Shown one piece after another: positions 5,914 to 11,812 of a DNA stretch of 22,310 nt. How positions within the stretch are numbered: position 1 is the first letter of the stretch; the number at the start of each line of letters is the position of its first letter. The stretch spans positions 1 through 22,310 of IMG/VR virus record IMGVR_UViG_3300032229_000179; one strand, given 5' to 3'. Under the pieces are notes generated by a model. It searched no databases. It was not told the DNA's origin and worked only from the letters and a program-made list of their open reading frames with translations. The position numbers were made by a program, and so were the translations under genes. Origin of the DNA: a virus.

Positions 5914-7268
5914 TGACACGCATACAACCACACAATATCGAAATCGAAGAACAGGTGCTAGGGATTATCCTAAATGAACCTAAAGCATTTGTTACTGCGG
6001 TAAATATTATAAACGCTAATTGCTTTTACAAAAATGAACACCAAACTGTATTTAACGCTTTTACTAGCCTGTATTCTCAAGCAAAGCCAATAGACCTAGT
6101 GTCAGTAACTACCTACCTAAGAAACAACAACCACTTAGATAACGTAGGCGGCAACTTCTTTCTGATGGAGCTTATGGAGCGTGCAGGGACTTATTCTTCT
6201 TTCGAGTATTTCTGCCATACATTACTAGAATTAAGCGAACGTAGAGAGGGAATTGAGAAGTCAGCAAAACTAATCGACAGCCTATACGACCTATCTACCG
6301 ATTTAGACGAAAATATGGTAATTGCAAACGAAGTCGTTTTAAGCCTTTCTAACGAAGTTTCTAATGTCGGTGGTGTCCAACTATCAACTGCACTACTTGA
6401 GATGATTAGAGAGCAGGAAAATGAGCTTAGAGGGGAATTCTCTGGTTGCAAGAGCAAGTACGTTGATTTAGATCGAGTAATCGTAGGCTTTAAGAACCAA
6501 CAAGTTGCTGTATTAGCCGGTAGACCCGGAATGGGTAAAACAACCTTCGGGATTAACATTGCTTATAGACTTGCAAAGTACGATAAGACCCCAGTAGGTT
6601 TCTTTAGCTTAGAAATGAGTAGCGTAGAGTTAACCAAGAAGTTTGCGGCTATTGAATCACAAATTTGCAATTCTAGAATGACTATGTTGAATGAGAGACA
6701 AGTTTTAGATTACTTTAGTGCAATACAATCCGTAGGAGACTTGCCAATCTTTATCGACGATAAGCCAGGTGCTTCTATAGACGAGATTAGAGCAAGAGCA
6801 ATTACAATGAAGCGTAAGCATGACGTTAAGCTGATAGTTATCGACTATTTGCAACTAATTACGACCAAGTCTAGAAGCGGTAATAGAGAACAGGAGATTT
6901 CGGAGATTAGTAGAAAGGTAAAGCTATTGGCAAAGGAACTAAACATCCCAATTATCGCCATTTCTCAATTAAGCCGTCAGGTAGAACAATCAGACCCTAA
7001 AGTACCTTTCCTACACCACCTAAGAGAATCAGGAAGTATCGAGCAAGATGCGGATATGGTATTGATGTTATGGAGACCTGAGTACTATGATTATCCAAGT
7101 TTTGAATACGATGGAATAGACACAGATTCTCGTGGAATGGTAGTTACCTATGTGAGAAAGAATAGGAATGGAGAGACCGGTAAAGCCCTAATGAAGTGTA
7201 ATTTGGCATATGCAAGTTTCTACGATAATAATGTTGATAATTTTATGTTGCCAAATACAGACTTTTGA
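5913..7268 (+). CDS. dnaB: Replicative DNA helicase, DnaB family
   Basis: A 451-residue helicase of normal DnaB length. The N-terminal helical domain starts with IEIEEQVLGIILNEPKAF. The RecA-like motor has Walker A GRPGMGKTT at residues 203-211, FFSLEMSS, Walker B LIVIDYLQL near 307-315, the AISQLSRQVE block, ESGSIEQDADMVLMLWRPE, and a C-terminal RKNRNGETG that includes the arginine-finger region. It unwinds the fork at the phage origin, presumably loaded by the initiator at 4643-5278. No separate loader gene is seen. It starts in a TAATG overlap with the second Mom-like gene. Confidence 0.96.
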   Translation: MTRIQPHNIEIEEQVLGIILNEPKAFVTAVNIINANCFYKNEHQTVFNAFTSLYSQAKPIDLVSVTTYLRNNNHLDNVGGNFFLMELMERAGTYSSFEYFCHTLLELSERREGIEKSAKLIDSLYDLSTDLDENMVIANEVVLSLSNEVSNVGGVQLSTALLEMIREQENELRGEFSGCKSKYVDLDRVIVGFKNQQVAVLAGRPGMGKTTFGINIAYRLAKYDKTPVGFFSLEMSSVELTKKFAAIESQICNSRMTMLNERQVLDYFSAIQSVGDLPIFIDDKPGASIDEIRARAITMKRKHDVKLIVIDYLQLITTKSRSGNREQEISEISRKVKLLAKELNIPIIAISQLSRQVEQSDPKVPFLHHLRESGSIEQDADMVLMLWRPEYYDYPSFEYDGIDTDSRGMVVTYVRKNRNGETGKALMKCNLAYASFYDNNVDNFMLPNTDF

Positions 7269-7293
7269 TTTAACTTAGTCAAAAATAATAACA

Positions 7294-7461
7294 ATGGATC
7301 AGAACAAAGCAATTCAAATCTTAGTGGAAGTAGCTCTAGTTGCTCAAGCTAAAGGTGTATTGTCGTTAGATGACGCAGTACTGGTAAAGGAAGCTATTGA
7401 TGCTTTCAAATTACCTAGTGAGGGAGAAGAAGTGAGCGGAGATGACGCTAAAGAGGATTAA
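7294..7461 (+). CDS. Small acidic protein, 55 aa
   Basis: A short gene starting 25 bases after the helicase stop. The product is MDQNKAIQILVEVALVAQAK followed by a helix (VLSLDDAVLVKEAIDAF) and an acidic tail (EGEEVSGDDAKED). It looks like a two-helix hairpin of alanine and valine-rich helices. The frame is well supported by its fit in the operon and by a 20-base overlap with the next gene. I recognise no family and no function. Confidence 0.6.
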   Translation: MDQNKAIQILVEVALVAQAKGVLSLDDAVLVKEAIDAFKLPSEGEEVSGDDAKED

Positions 7462-7648
7462 CTATAACGTAGAGATCCTAGAGAGGCTAAGAGAATATCT
7501 TTTAGCTAATCCAAACGTGAGGTTTTGTCAAGCCTTATACAATTTACGGATTGTAGACAAGCAAGACAGGTATAGCGAAGAATCATCTAGAACTCTGTCA
7601 AGGGTGAGAGAAAGTTTAGAGGACGAAGATGAGGATTTCTTATACTAA
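7442..7648 (+). CDS. Small hypothetical protein, 68 aa
   Basis: The pattern RLREYLLANPNVRFCQALYN, then later SEESSRTLSRVRESL, resembles short phage proteins of unknown function that read L-x-x-NP-x-x-RFxQAL followed by a Y/ESxxTL segment. The C-terminus is very acidic (EDEDEDFLY). It overlaps the genes on both sides by 20 bases. No enzymatic motif is visible, and family resemblance is from memory of the pattern only. Confidence 0.65.
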   Translation: MTLKRINYNVEILERLREYLLANPNVRFCQALYNLRIVDKQDRYSEESSRTLSRVRESLEDEDEDFLY

Positions 7649-7850
7649 CGTAGAGGAGCTGATAGGAAGCGTTTGGAAATTTAACAATTCAGGTGGCTGT
7701 GAAGTCGAACTGGTAAGCGTAGGGAAGGCGATTAGTAAGTTGTCCGGTAAACTTCTTATTTTTCGCCACCTCACCTACGATAAACCCAATTTTACAACAA
7801 ACGAGGCAGACTTTAAACGTAGTTTTAGTTGGGCCGATAGGATAAAGTAA
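7629..7850 (+). CDS. Hypothetical protein, 73 aa
   Basis: Begins within the last codons of the preceding gene. The N-terminal half (ELIGSVWKFNNSGGCEVELV) suggests a small beta-sheet fold and the C-terminus (EADFKRSFSWADRIK) a short helix. No family is recognised. The gene is the last before a non-coding stretch with a long stem-loop that starts at its stop codon. Confidence 0.5.
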   Translation: MRISYTNVEELIGSVWKFNNSGGCEVELVSVGKAISKLSGKLLIFRHLTYDKPNFTTNEADFKRSFSWADRIK

Positions 7851-7915
7851 GTAGGGATAGCGAGGCTAAACATTAACAGGTGTTTTTTAATTATACAAAT
7901 CGCTATCTCACTTAC
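7847..7915 (+). other. Long inverted repeat / RNA stem-loop
   Basis: GTAAGT plus GGGATAGCG (7847-7852, 7854-7862) pairs with CGCTATCTC plus ACTTAC (7901-7915), giving 15 pairs with one bulged A (7853) and one G-U pair. The loop is 38 bases and contains a run of six Ts at 7883-7888. The loop is too long and the trailing T-run missing for an ordinary terminator. It fills most of the 79-base gap before the next gene, so it may be a processing or regulatory RNA structure, or a protein-binding inverted repeat. Confidence 0.55.
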
Positions 7916-7929
7916 CTAAATTATTAACC

Positions 7930-8064
7930 ATGAAAGTTTACGAAGCATTGGCGGAGCAGATTAAGAAGAACAAGCAGATTGAGGCATTGATGCAACTCAA
8001 AAAGCAAAAGGAGTATGAATTGAGAGAAATTAGGCTAACGCTTAGAAAGTTAATTCAGCGATGA
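7930..8064 (+). CDS. Small basic coiled-coil protein, 44 aa
   Basis: A short gene with product beginning MKVYEALAEQIKKNKQIEAL and continuing as an uninterrupted charged helix (LKKQKEYELREIRLTLRKLI). It lies just after the long stem-loop and overlaps the next start by ATGA, which supports translation. The helix could pair as a coiled coil. No family is recognised. Confidence 0.55.
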   Translation: MKVYEALAEQIKKNKQIEALMQLKKQKEYELREIRLTLRKLIQR

Positions 8065-8435
8065 CAGTATCACACGACCATATAGACTGGTGGAAAAAGA
8101 ATATGAGTACAAGTTCAGATAAGAGAGTATTTGAGAGCGGTTCACAGCGGGATAGTGATACCAACAAGCCATTAACAACAGCACTTACAGCGTATGCTAG
8201 ATTGCGTTATGGTTATCATCTACGTAAAGGCTCTAATAACTATGGAAAAGATAATTGGAAGCTAGGTCAGCCAAGTGAGGCTTTATTGGAGAGTTTAGAT
8301 CGACACCTTGCTCAGTACCTATCAGGAGACCGGTCGGAAGATCACTTATCAGCTATTATGTTCGGGGTGGTAATGCTAATGCAGAACGAGGAAAAAGAAG
8401 GGATTCCTGTTGATAATTATTTTACGAAAGTTTAA
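8061..8435 (+). CDS. DUF5664-like dATP/dGTP diphosphohydrolase-type protein
   Basis: A 124-residue all-helical protein with the layout of the DUF5664 (dATP/dGTP diphosphohydrolase N-terminal) family: FESGSQRDSDTNKP at the start, ARLRYGYHLRKGSNNYGKDN (then WKLG) in the middle, and ESLDRHLAQYLSGDRSEDHL, then SAIMFGVVML, at the end. Members resemble MazG-type pyrophosphohydrolases that cleave nucleoside triphosphates to monophosphates; the acidic and His residues in the last helices are the likely metal site. It may adjust the nucleotide pool during replication or modification. It is the last plus-strand gene before the converging late operon. Assignment is from motif memory, and the substrate is unknown. 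Confidence 0.62.
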   Translation: MTVSHDHIDWWKKNMSTSSDKRVFESGSQRDSDTNKPLTTALTAYARLRYGYHLRKGSNNYGKDNWKLGQPSEALLESLDRHLAQYLSGDRSEDHLSAIMFGVVMLMQNEEKEGIPVDNYFTKV

Positions 8436-8459
8436 GTTTAGTTAGTATATTTGATTAAT

Positions 8460-8478
8460 AGTTGTGGTTACCGTCTAG
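8460..8478 (+). repeat. Dispersed 19-nt element, copy 1
   Basis: AGTTGTGGTTACCGTCTAG here recurs at 16816-16834 with T to C at one position. Similarity extends on both sides with small gaps (TTAATA before, GTTTA after). Both copies are non-coding and in the same orientation on the plus strand, although the genes around the second copy run on the minus strand. Confidence 0.75.
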
Positions 8479-8511
8479 AGGTTTATTTGGTTACCCTTTA
8501 GACAAAAGATT

Positions 8512-8538
8512 GGGGGCATTACGCCCCCTTTCCTTTTT
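8512..8538 (+). terminator. Intrinsic terminator between converging operons
   Basis: GGGGGC (8512-8517), a five-base loop ATTAC and GCCCCC (8523-8528) form a perfect GC stem, followed by TTTCCTTTTT. It ends the plus-strand early operon. On the minus strand the same stem is followed by a T-containing tract (AATCTTTT), so it may also stop the late operon after the RusA gene, whose stop codon overlaps the T-run. Confidence 0.88.
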
Positions 8539-8926
8539 ACACTGGCTCGATCTCTATTACCAGCTTGTCAGCACCTTCCCGATAAGCGTACACTAACTCT
8601 TGTACATATCGGACATTATCGTCTTTAAATATTTGTCCTTTAGCTAAGTCTAGAAAGCATTTAGCCCATAACCCACACTTGTTATCCAAATCCCAATTTT
8701 TAAGCTCTCTATGGTAGGTTATTTTGACTCTGACAGGTTCTTCTATTAACCCTATCTCAGCAAACTCCTTAGACCATAAGAATTGCTTTAACTCATGGAC
8801 GATTCTTTGACGAACCGAGTAATGGATGCCTGCATAAATTGCATTGTAACCCAAATAAATCTTACGCTTTTTGAGCTTACCAATTTCAATAAATGTAGGC
8901 GGGTTATCATAAGTTAGCTTAATCAT
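8537..8926 (-). CDS. RusA-like Holliday junction resolvase
   Basis: A 129-residue protein ending in the RusA pattern: NWDLDNKCGLWAKCFLDLAK, then a FKDDNVRYVQELVYAYREGA segment. The Asp residues of DLDN and DDNV are the metal-binding acids of RusA, which cuts four-way junctions as a dimer. It would resolve recombination and replication intermediates before packaging. I choose the start at 8926, in an ATGA overlap with the methyltransferase stop, over a start six codons upstream. It is the last gene of the minus-strand operon, immediately before the shared terminator. Confidence 0.85.
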   Translation of the reverse strand: MIKLTYDNPPTFIEIGKLKKRKIYLGYNAIYAGIHYSVRQRIVHELKQFLWSKEFAEIGLIEEPVRVKITYHRELKNWDLDNKCGLWAKCFLDLAKGQIFKDDNVRYVQELVYAYREGADKLVIEIEPV

Positions 8927-9399
8927 TTTATGAAAGTAACCCAATGAGTTTGCATTTTAATACCCGACTTATGCCCAAATAAAGGTTGTTTGTCTGTTAG
9001 CTTTAATATCTCCTTTACTGGGAATCTTACTTCATTCCACTTAAATATTAAAACACCATTCGGCTTAAGAACTCTAAAACATTCCTCAAATCCCTTTCTT
9101 AACATTTCTCTCCAATCCCCTTGAAGTGATCCGTATTTTTTTGTTATTTGGCTATCGTTTTTCTGCTCAATATGAGGAGGGTCAAACACTACCAAATGAA
9201 AACTATTATCCGGTTGCTTTATATCTGTAAAATCACCAATAATATCAGGGGAGATTATATTAGTTTTTGTACCGCATGGGTATATATCAATATGAGTTTC
9301 ACATCTTCTATCTAGAAACAATGCCCTCTCGTCATTTTTGTTAAACCACATCCCTTTAGGGCCACAGCAAACATCTAAAACTACTGCGTTATCTTTCAT
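8923..9399 (-). CDS. Class I SAM-dependent methyltransferase, DPPH type
   Basis: A 158-residue methyltransferase. Motif I is VLDVCCGPKGMWF (residues 7-19), which binds S-adenosylmethionine, and motif IV is LVVFDPPHIE (about 69-78), the DPP[YFHW] catalytic loop typical of N6-adenine and N4-cytosine methylases. Then come LRKGFEECFRVLKPNGVLIF and KWNEVR. There is no obvious target-recognition domain, so sequence specificity is probably low or supplied by a partner. Its likely substrate is DNA, which would add to the two Mom-like enzymes, but a small-molecule or RNA substrate cannot be excluded. Confidence 0.8.
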   Translation of the reverse strand: MKDNAVVLDVCCGPKGMWFNKNDERALFLDRRCETHIDIYPCGTKTNIISPDIIGDFTDIKQPDNSFHLVVFDPPHIEQKNDSQITKKYGSLQGDWREMLRKGFEECFRVLKPNGVLIFKWNEVRFPVKEILKLTDKQPLFGHKSGIKMQTHWVTFIK

Positions 9400-9402
9400 A
9401 AT

Positions 9403-9594
9403 TTATTTTCTAATGCTTAGGAAGTCTATAATGGCTTCTATTTCGTCACAAATCTTTATCTGGAGAGCATACTTCTGAGGAGCGTTACTTTCTTCTAAAA
9501 GGTTATGAAGCTCGCCTAGCGTAAGCATATATTCAGCTAAATCGCCAAAGGTTAACTTCTCAGTTTGCTCCTCTTGTTTATCCTTTACAGCCAT
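9403..9594 (-). CDS. Hypothetical acidic protein, 63 aa
   Basis: A short helical protein (LTFGDLAEYMLTLGELHNLL, then ALQIKICDEIEAIIDFLSI) that overlaps the phosphoesterase stop by ten bases and ends three bases before the methyltransferase start. The spacing supports it as a real gene. It looks like a two- or three-helix bundle. No family or function is recognised. Confidence 0.55.
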   Translation of the reverse strand: MAVKDKQEEQTEKLTFGDLAEYMLTLGELHNLLEESNAPQKYALQIKICDEIEAIIDFLSIRK

Positions 9595-10328
9595 TCTATT
9601 TTAGATCCTAAATCCATTGGAATAAATAAAGCTATCTTTCCGTCGATTACAATACCACAGCCCAAAGTAGGTTTCTTAGCATATACCTTACCATAAGCCA
9701 TTGCATAAGCCTTTACATCAACCCCACAGCCTACGTTCATGCCAAATATCATATCTCTTTCGCTTGCACTATACATTACCCCACCAAAACTATGGATATG
9801 ACCAATAACTGTCGATTGACGATTATCTCTTGCTCTATTAACTGCACCCATCTGACCACTACTTCCTGTACCATGTTGGTAGATAACATTATCAATCTCG
9901 TGTGAGTGCTTCCAAGTCCAACCTTCAGGATAACCCATCATTTCATTATAAGTCTTAAACATAGCTTTAGGTAAGCCTGCAGTTTGTAACTTACGATGAG
10001 GTAGACTTGAGTGGTTGCCTATACAGCCATAAACTTCAGGGAAAGCCTTCCACCATTGCTCATGCTCTTTTCTAGCTAAATCAAGTTCGCTACCGGCTGA
10101 ATGACCATCTGGATCAGTCTCATGATAACTAATAGCATGGAAGTCAGTATCGTCACCAATGTCAACAATCGTGTTAACTTGGAACTTATTAAAGACTTCG
10201 TAAACGAATTTAAAATAATCTGGATGAGTAAATGGAGCGTGGCGATCGCCAATAATTCCAACGACATTTGAGTTTCTAAAGCTCTTTACTAAATCGTATT
10301 CACCAGAGTTTAATCTTGGACGAAACAT
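9585..10328 (-). CDS. Calcineurin-like metallophosphoesterase
   Basis: A 247-residue enzyme with the metallophosphoesterase motifs in order: GDRHAPF (G27, D28, H30), GDDTDFH (G58-D59, D62), GNH (104-106), H152 in YQHG, and GHIH (176-179). These residues hold two metal ions and hydrolyse phosphomonoesters or diesters. Substrate could be a DNA or RNA end, a cyclic nucleotide or a nucleotide; the sequence does not say. It is in the tail end of the late operon between the spanin candidate and the small protein before the methyltransferase. The start overlaps the preceding gene by 29 bases, which is large for this genome, but no better start is seen upstream of the first motif. Confidence 0.87.
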   Translation of the reverse strand: MFRPRLNSGEYDLVKSFRNSNVVGIIGDRHAPFTHPDYFKFVYEVFNKFQVNTIVDIGDDTDFHAISYHETDPDGHSAGSELDLARKEHEQWWKAFPEVYGCIGNHSSLPHRKLQTAGLPKAMFKTYNEMMGYPEGWTWKHSHEIDNVIYQHGTGSSGQMGAVNRARDNRQSTVIGHIHSFGGVMYSASERDMIFGMNVGCGVDVKAYAMAYGKVYAKKPTLGCGIVIDGKIALFIPMDLGSKIEWL

Positions 10329-10791
10329 ATTTCTTTAAGTTTGATTTTAACACTAAGATAAATACTATAATGCTAATAATCAAGAATGTAAGCCAATCTA
10401 AATTAAATGACTTTCCTTTCGCAACAACTTCTTTACCTTTATCCTTCACGTAAATATTTCTATATTCTATCTTTTTCTCGTATATCTTAACAGGAACAGC
10501 CTTTTCTCTCTCTATCGACTTGATGTAGTATCTACCGTCTTTATACAAGATAGTAACCTTACCTCCAAGATTTGTTGATAAGTTAATAGTTGTATCTTTA
10601 AGCGGTTGAGTAAAAGAATAGGTAATTGTGTCTGATTTGATAGTGATAATGGTATCGACTACTCGTTCAGTAACTACCTTAGTTTTGTCTATAAAGATGC
10701 TATCAGTCTTGGTTACTATTCGGGTCTTGAAGATCCCACAAGCAGAGCAAAACAACCACAATAACAAGAACAGCCATTTACTTACTTTCAT
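10300..10791 (-). CDS. Candidate unimolecular spanin
   Basis: A 163-residue envelope protein. The N-terminus is a lipoprotein signal (MKVSKWLFLLLWLFCSAC), with C18 as the likely lipidated residue. The middle is rich in Thr, Ile, Val and Lys (VVDTIITIKSDTITYSFTQP) and looks mostly beta. The C-terminus has one transmembrane segment (WLTFLIISIIVFILVLK) and a basic tail. An outer-membrane lipid anchor plus an inner-membrane helix in one chain is the architecture of unimolecular spanins such as T1 gp11, which fuse the two membranes in the last step of lysis. The residue at -3 of the lipobox is Cys rather than Leu, a weak point. Start at 10791 overlaps the holin candidate by 14 bases. Confidence 0.65.
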   Translation of the reverse strand: MKVSKWLFLLLWLFCSACGIFKTRIVTKTDSIFIDKTKVVTERVVDTIITIKSDTITYSFTQPLKDTTINLSTNLGGKVTILYKDGRYYIKSIEREKAVPVKIYEKKIEYRNIYVKDKGKEVVAKGKSFNLDWLTFLIISIIVFILVLKSNLKKYVSSKIKLW

Positions 10792-10942
10792 CTTTTGCAG
10801 CAATTAATCCTAACCCAGTAGCAATAGCTACACCAGCATCTGCCCAACTTGCCTTGCCTAAAAACACACTAATGGCAGCACCTATCATAAGACCCCAACC
10901 GAATAGACTTGTTTTCCAGCTTTTCCCTAACATCTTTTTCAT
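10778..10942 (-). CDS. Small membrane protein, holin candidate, 54 aa
   Basis: A short gene (MKKMLGKSWKTSLFGWGLMI, then GAAISVFLGKASWADAGVAI and a third part ATGLGLIAAKDESK). It has two moderately hydrophobic stretches separated by KASWAD and charged ends, as expected of a small holin. The gene is preceded by a GAGGACAGGG ribosome-binding region. It lies between the endolysin block and the spanin candidate, overlapping both neighbours, which is the usual place of a holin. Size and hydropathy are the only evidence. Confidence 0.6.
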   Translation of the reverse strand: MKKMLGKSWKTSLFGWGLMIGAAISVFLGKASWADAGVAIATGLGLIAAKDESK

Positions 10943-11079
10943 TTGCCCTGTCCTCTATATTTCTTTTTATAATTCTTGCTTGTTTTTAAGGTAGTATCGC
11001 TTTTCTTGTGGCGATTAGGTCTTTTAACCTTTGGTTTTTTCTTGAACAACTTAATATCCGATACTTTTGCTTTAGCCAT
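10939..11079 (-). CDS. Small very basic protein, 46 aa
   Basis: The product reads MAKAKVSDIKLFKKKPKVKR and ends in KNYKKKYRGQGK; almost half the residues are Lys or Arg. Similar short proteins ending in NYKKKYRGQG occur in Bacteroidota phages as far as I recall. Binding to nucleic acid or to the acidic cell envelope is plausible. It overlaps the endolysin gene by eight bases and the holin candidate by four (ATGA), so it is translated within the lysis cassette. Confidence 0.65.
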   Translation of the reverse strand: MAKAKVSDIKLFKKKPKVKRPNRHKKSDTTLKTSKNYKKKYRGQGK

Positions 11080-11527
11080 TTTTCTTTATTATTTCTATCT
11101 CGTGTATTTCCTTGCCTAGCAGCTTCGTCAATTCCTTTTCCGTCGACCCAAATATCCAATTCATTACCCCTCTAACTGTCGGATGAACCTTATTAAGATT
11201 TCTTTGACGAGCAATTAGCGGACAACCTTCTGTGTTTAAATGGGTATTTCCTCCATGGAGGCGAACTCCTTCAAAACCTTTCACGTCATGGATTAATGGC
11301 ATAGGTCTTTTAAAGCGATTAGAAGGCGTTACAGACACTTTGTAGATGCCAGTAGGTATTGCTGTTTGATTCTTAATTTTGCGGGCTTGTATGTCAGCTA
11401 ATGCGTTGGATTGTTTTAGACCTCTGTCCTTATCCTCTAGCGTATAGCAGAAAAACTTGCCATCAATGTAAAGGCTTCCTAATGTCTCCGTTGGAGTAAA
11501 ATACTCCCTAACCAATTTAAGTTTCAT
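11072..11527 (-). CDS. DUF5675-family endolysin candidate
   Basis: A 151-residue protein matching the DUF5675 pattern: N-terminal KLVREYFTPTETLGSLYIDG and FFCYTLED, a central IPTGIYKVSVTPSNRFKRPM, and the conserved FEGVRLHGGNTHLNTEGCPL at about 85-104. The H-G-N and GC residues resemble the active site of peptidoglycan-acting domains, and the family is often found in phage lysis regions. It has no signal peptide, so it would need a holin. It lies between a coiled-coil membrane protein and the other lysis candidates. Enzyme activity is inferred from position and the conserved H/C residues. Confidence 0.72.
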   Translation of the reverse strand: MKLKLVREYFTPTETLGSLYIDGKFFCYTLEDKDRGLKQSNALADIQARKIKNQTAIPTGIYKVSVTPSNRFKRPMPLIHDVKGFEGVRLHGGNTHLNTEGCPLIARQRNLNKVHPTVRGVMNWIFGSTEKELTKLLGKEIHEIEIIKKNG

Positions 11528-11811
11528 TTGCTCATCAAGTCTTTAATAAAATTCAATATACCCAAGCCTACAAGGGTTACAAGTGCGTAGAAATAGGACT
11601 TATACTTTTTAAGGTCGGTCTCTAGTGCTTCTACTGTCTTTTTTGTGATGTTATAATCTTCTACTAACCCACGTTGATCAGGGAACGACGAATTACCAGC
11701 TAAAAGCGTATGGACGTCTTTAATCATTTCTTTTAATTCGGTAAGCTCTTCTTTAATGGTTTCTATTTCTTGAGCCATAACGTCTAATCGGTTTTTTTCG
11801 TGGGTGGTCAT
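11524..11811 (-). CDS. Coiled-coil protein with C-terminal TM, XhlA-like
   Basis: A 95-residue protein: a long amphipathic helix (DVMAQEIETIKEELTELKEM, then IKDVHTLLAG), a second helix (ITKKTVEALETDLKKYKSYF), and a single C-terminal transmembrane segment (YALVTLVGLGILNFI). This layout resembles hemolysin XhlA proteins that assist holins, and is common next to phage endolysins. It starts two bases after the tail-tip gene stop and overlaps the endolysin gene by ATGA. It may be a holin partner or antiholin; alternatively a tail-tip accessory protein. Confidence 0.62.
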   Translation of the reverse strand: MTTHEKNRLDVMAQEIETIKEELTELKEMIKDVHTLLAGNSSFPDQRGLVEDYNITKKTVEALETDLKKYKSYFYALVTLVGLGILNFIKDLMSK

Positions 11812-11812
11812 C

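Larger units (their letters stand above)
8446..8538 (+). ncRNA. Candidate small structured RNA or operon 3' UTR
   Basis: This non-coding stretch holds, in order, a TATATTTG box (8446-8453) that matches the Bacteroidota -7 element TAnnTTTG, a 19-nt element shared with 16816-16834, a 9-bp stem (GTCTAGAGG 8473-8481 with CCTTTAGAC 8495-8503, 13-nt loop), and a terminator. No good TTG lies at the -33 distance, so it may instead be the 3' end of the early operon transcript. Either way an RNA of about 80 nt with this structure would exist. Confidence 0.4.

Noticed and set aside
8061-8435. 2-aminoadenine (Z) genome
   Set aside because: Only a DUF5664-like protein is present; PurZ and DatZ are not in the window and that family occurs in many ordinary phages.
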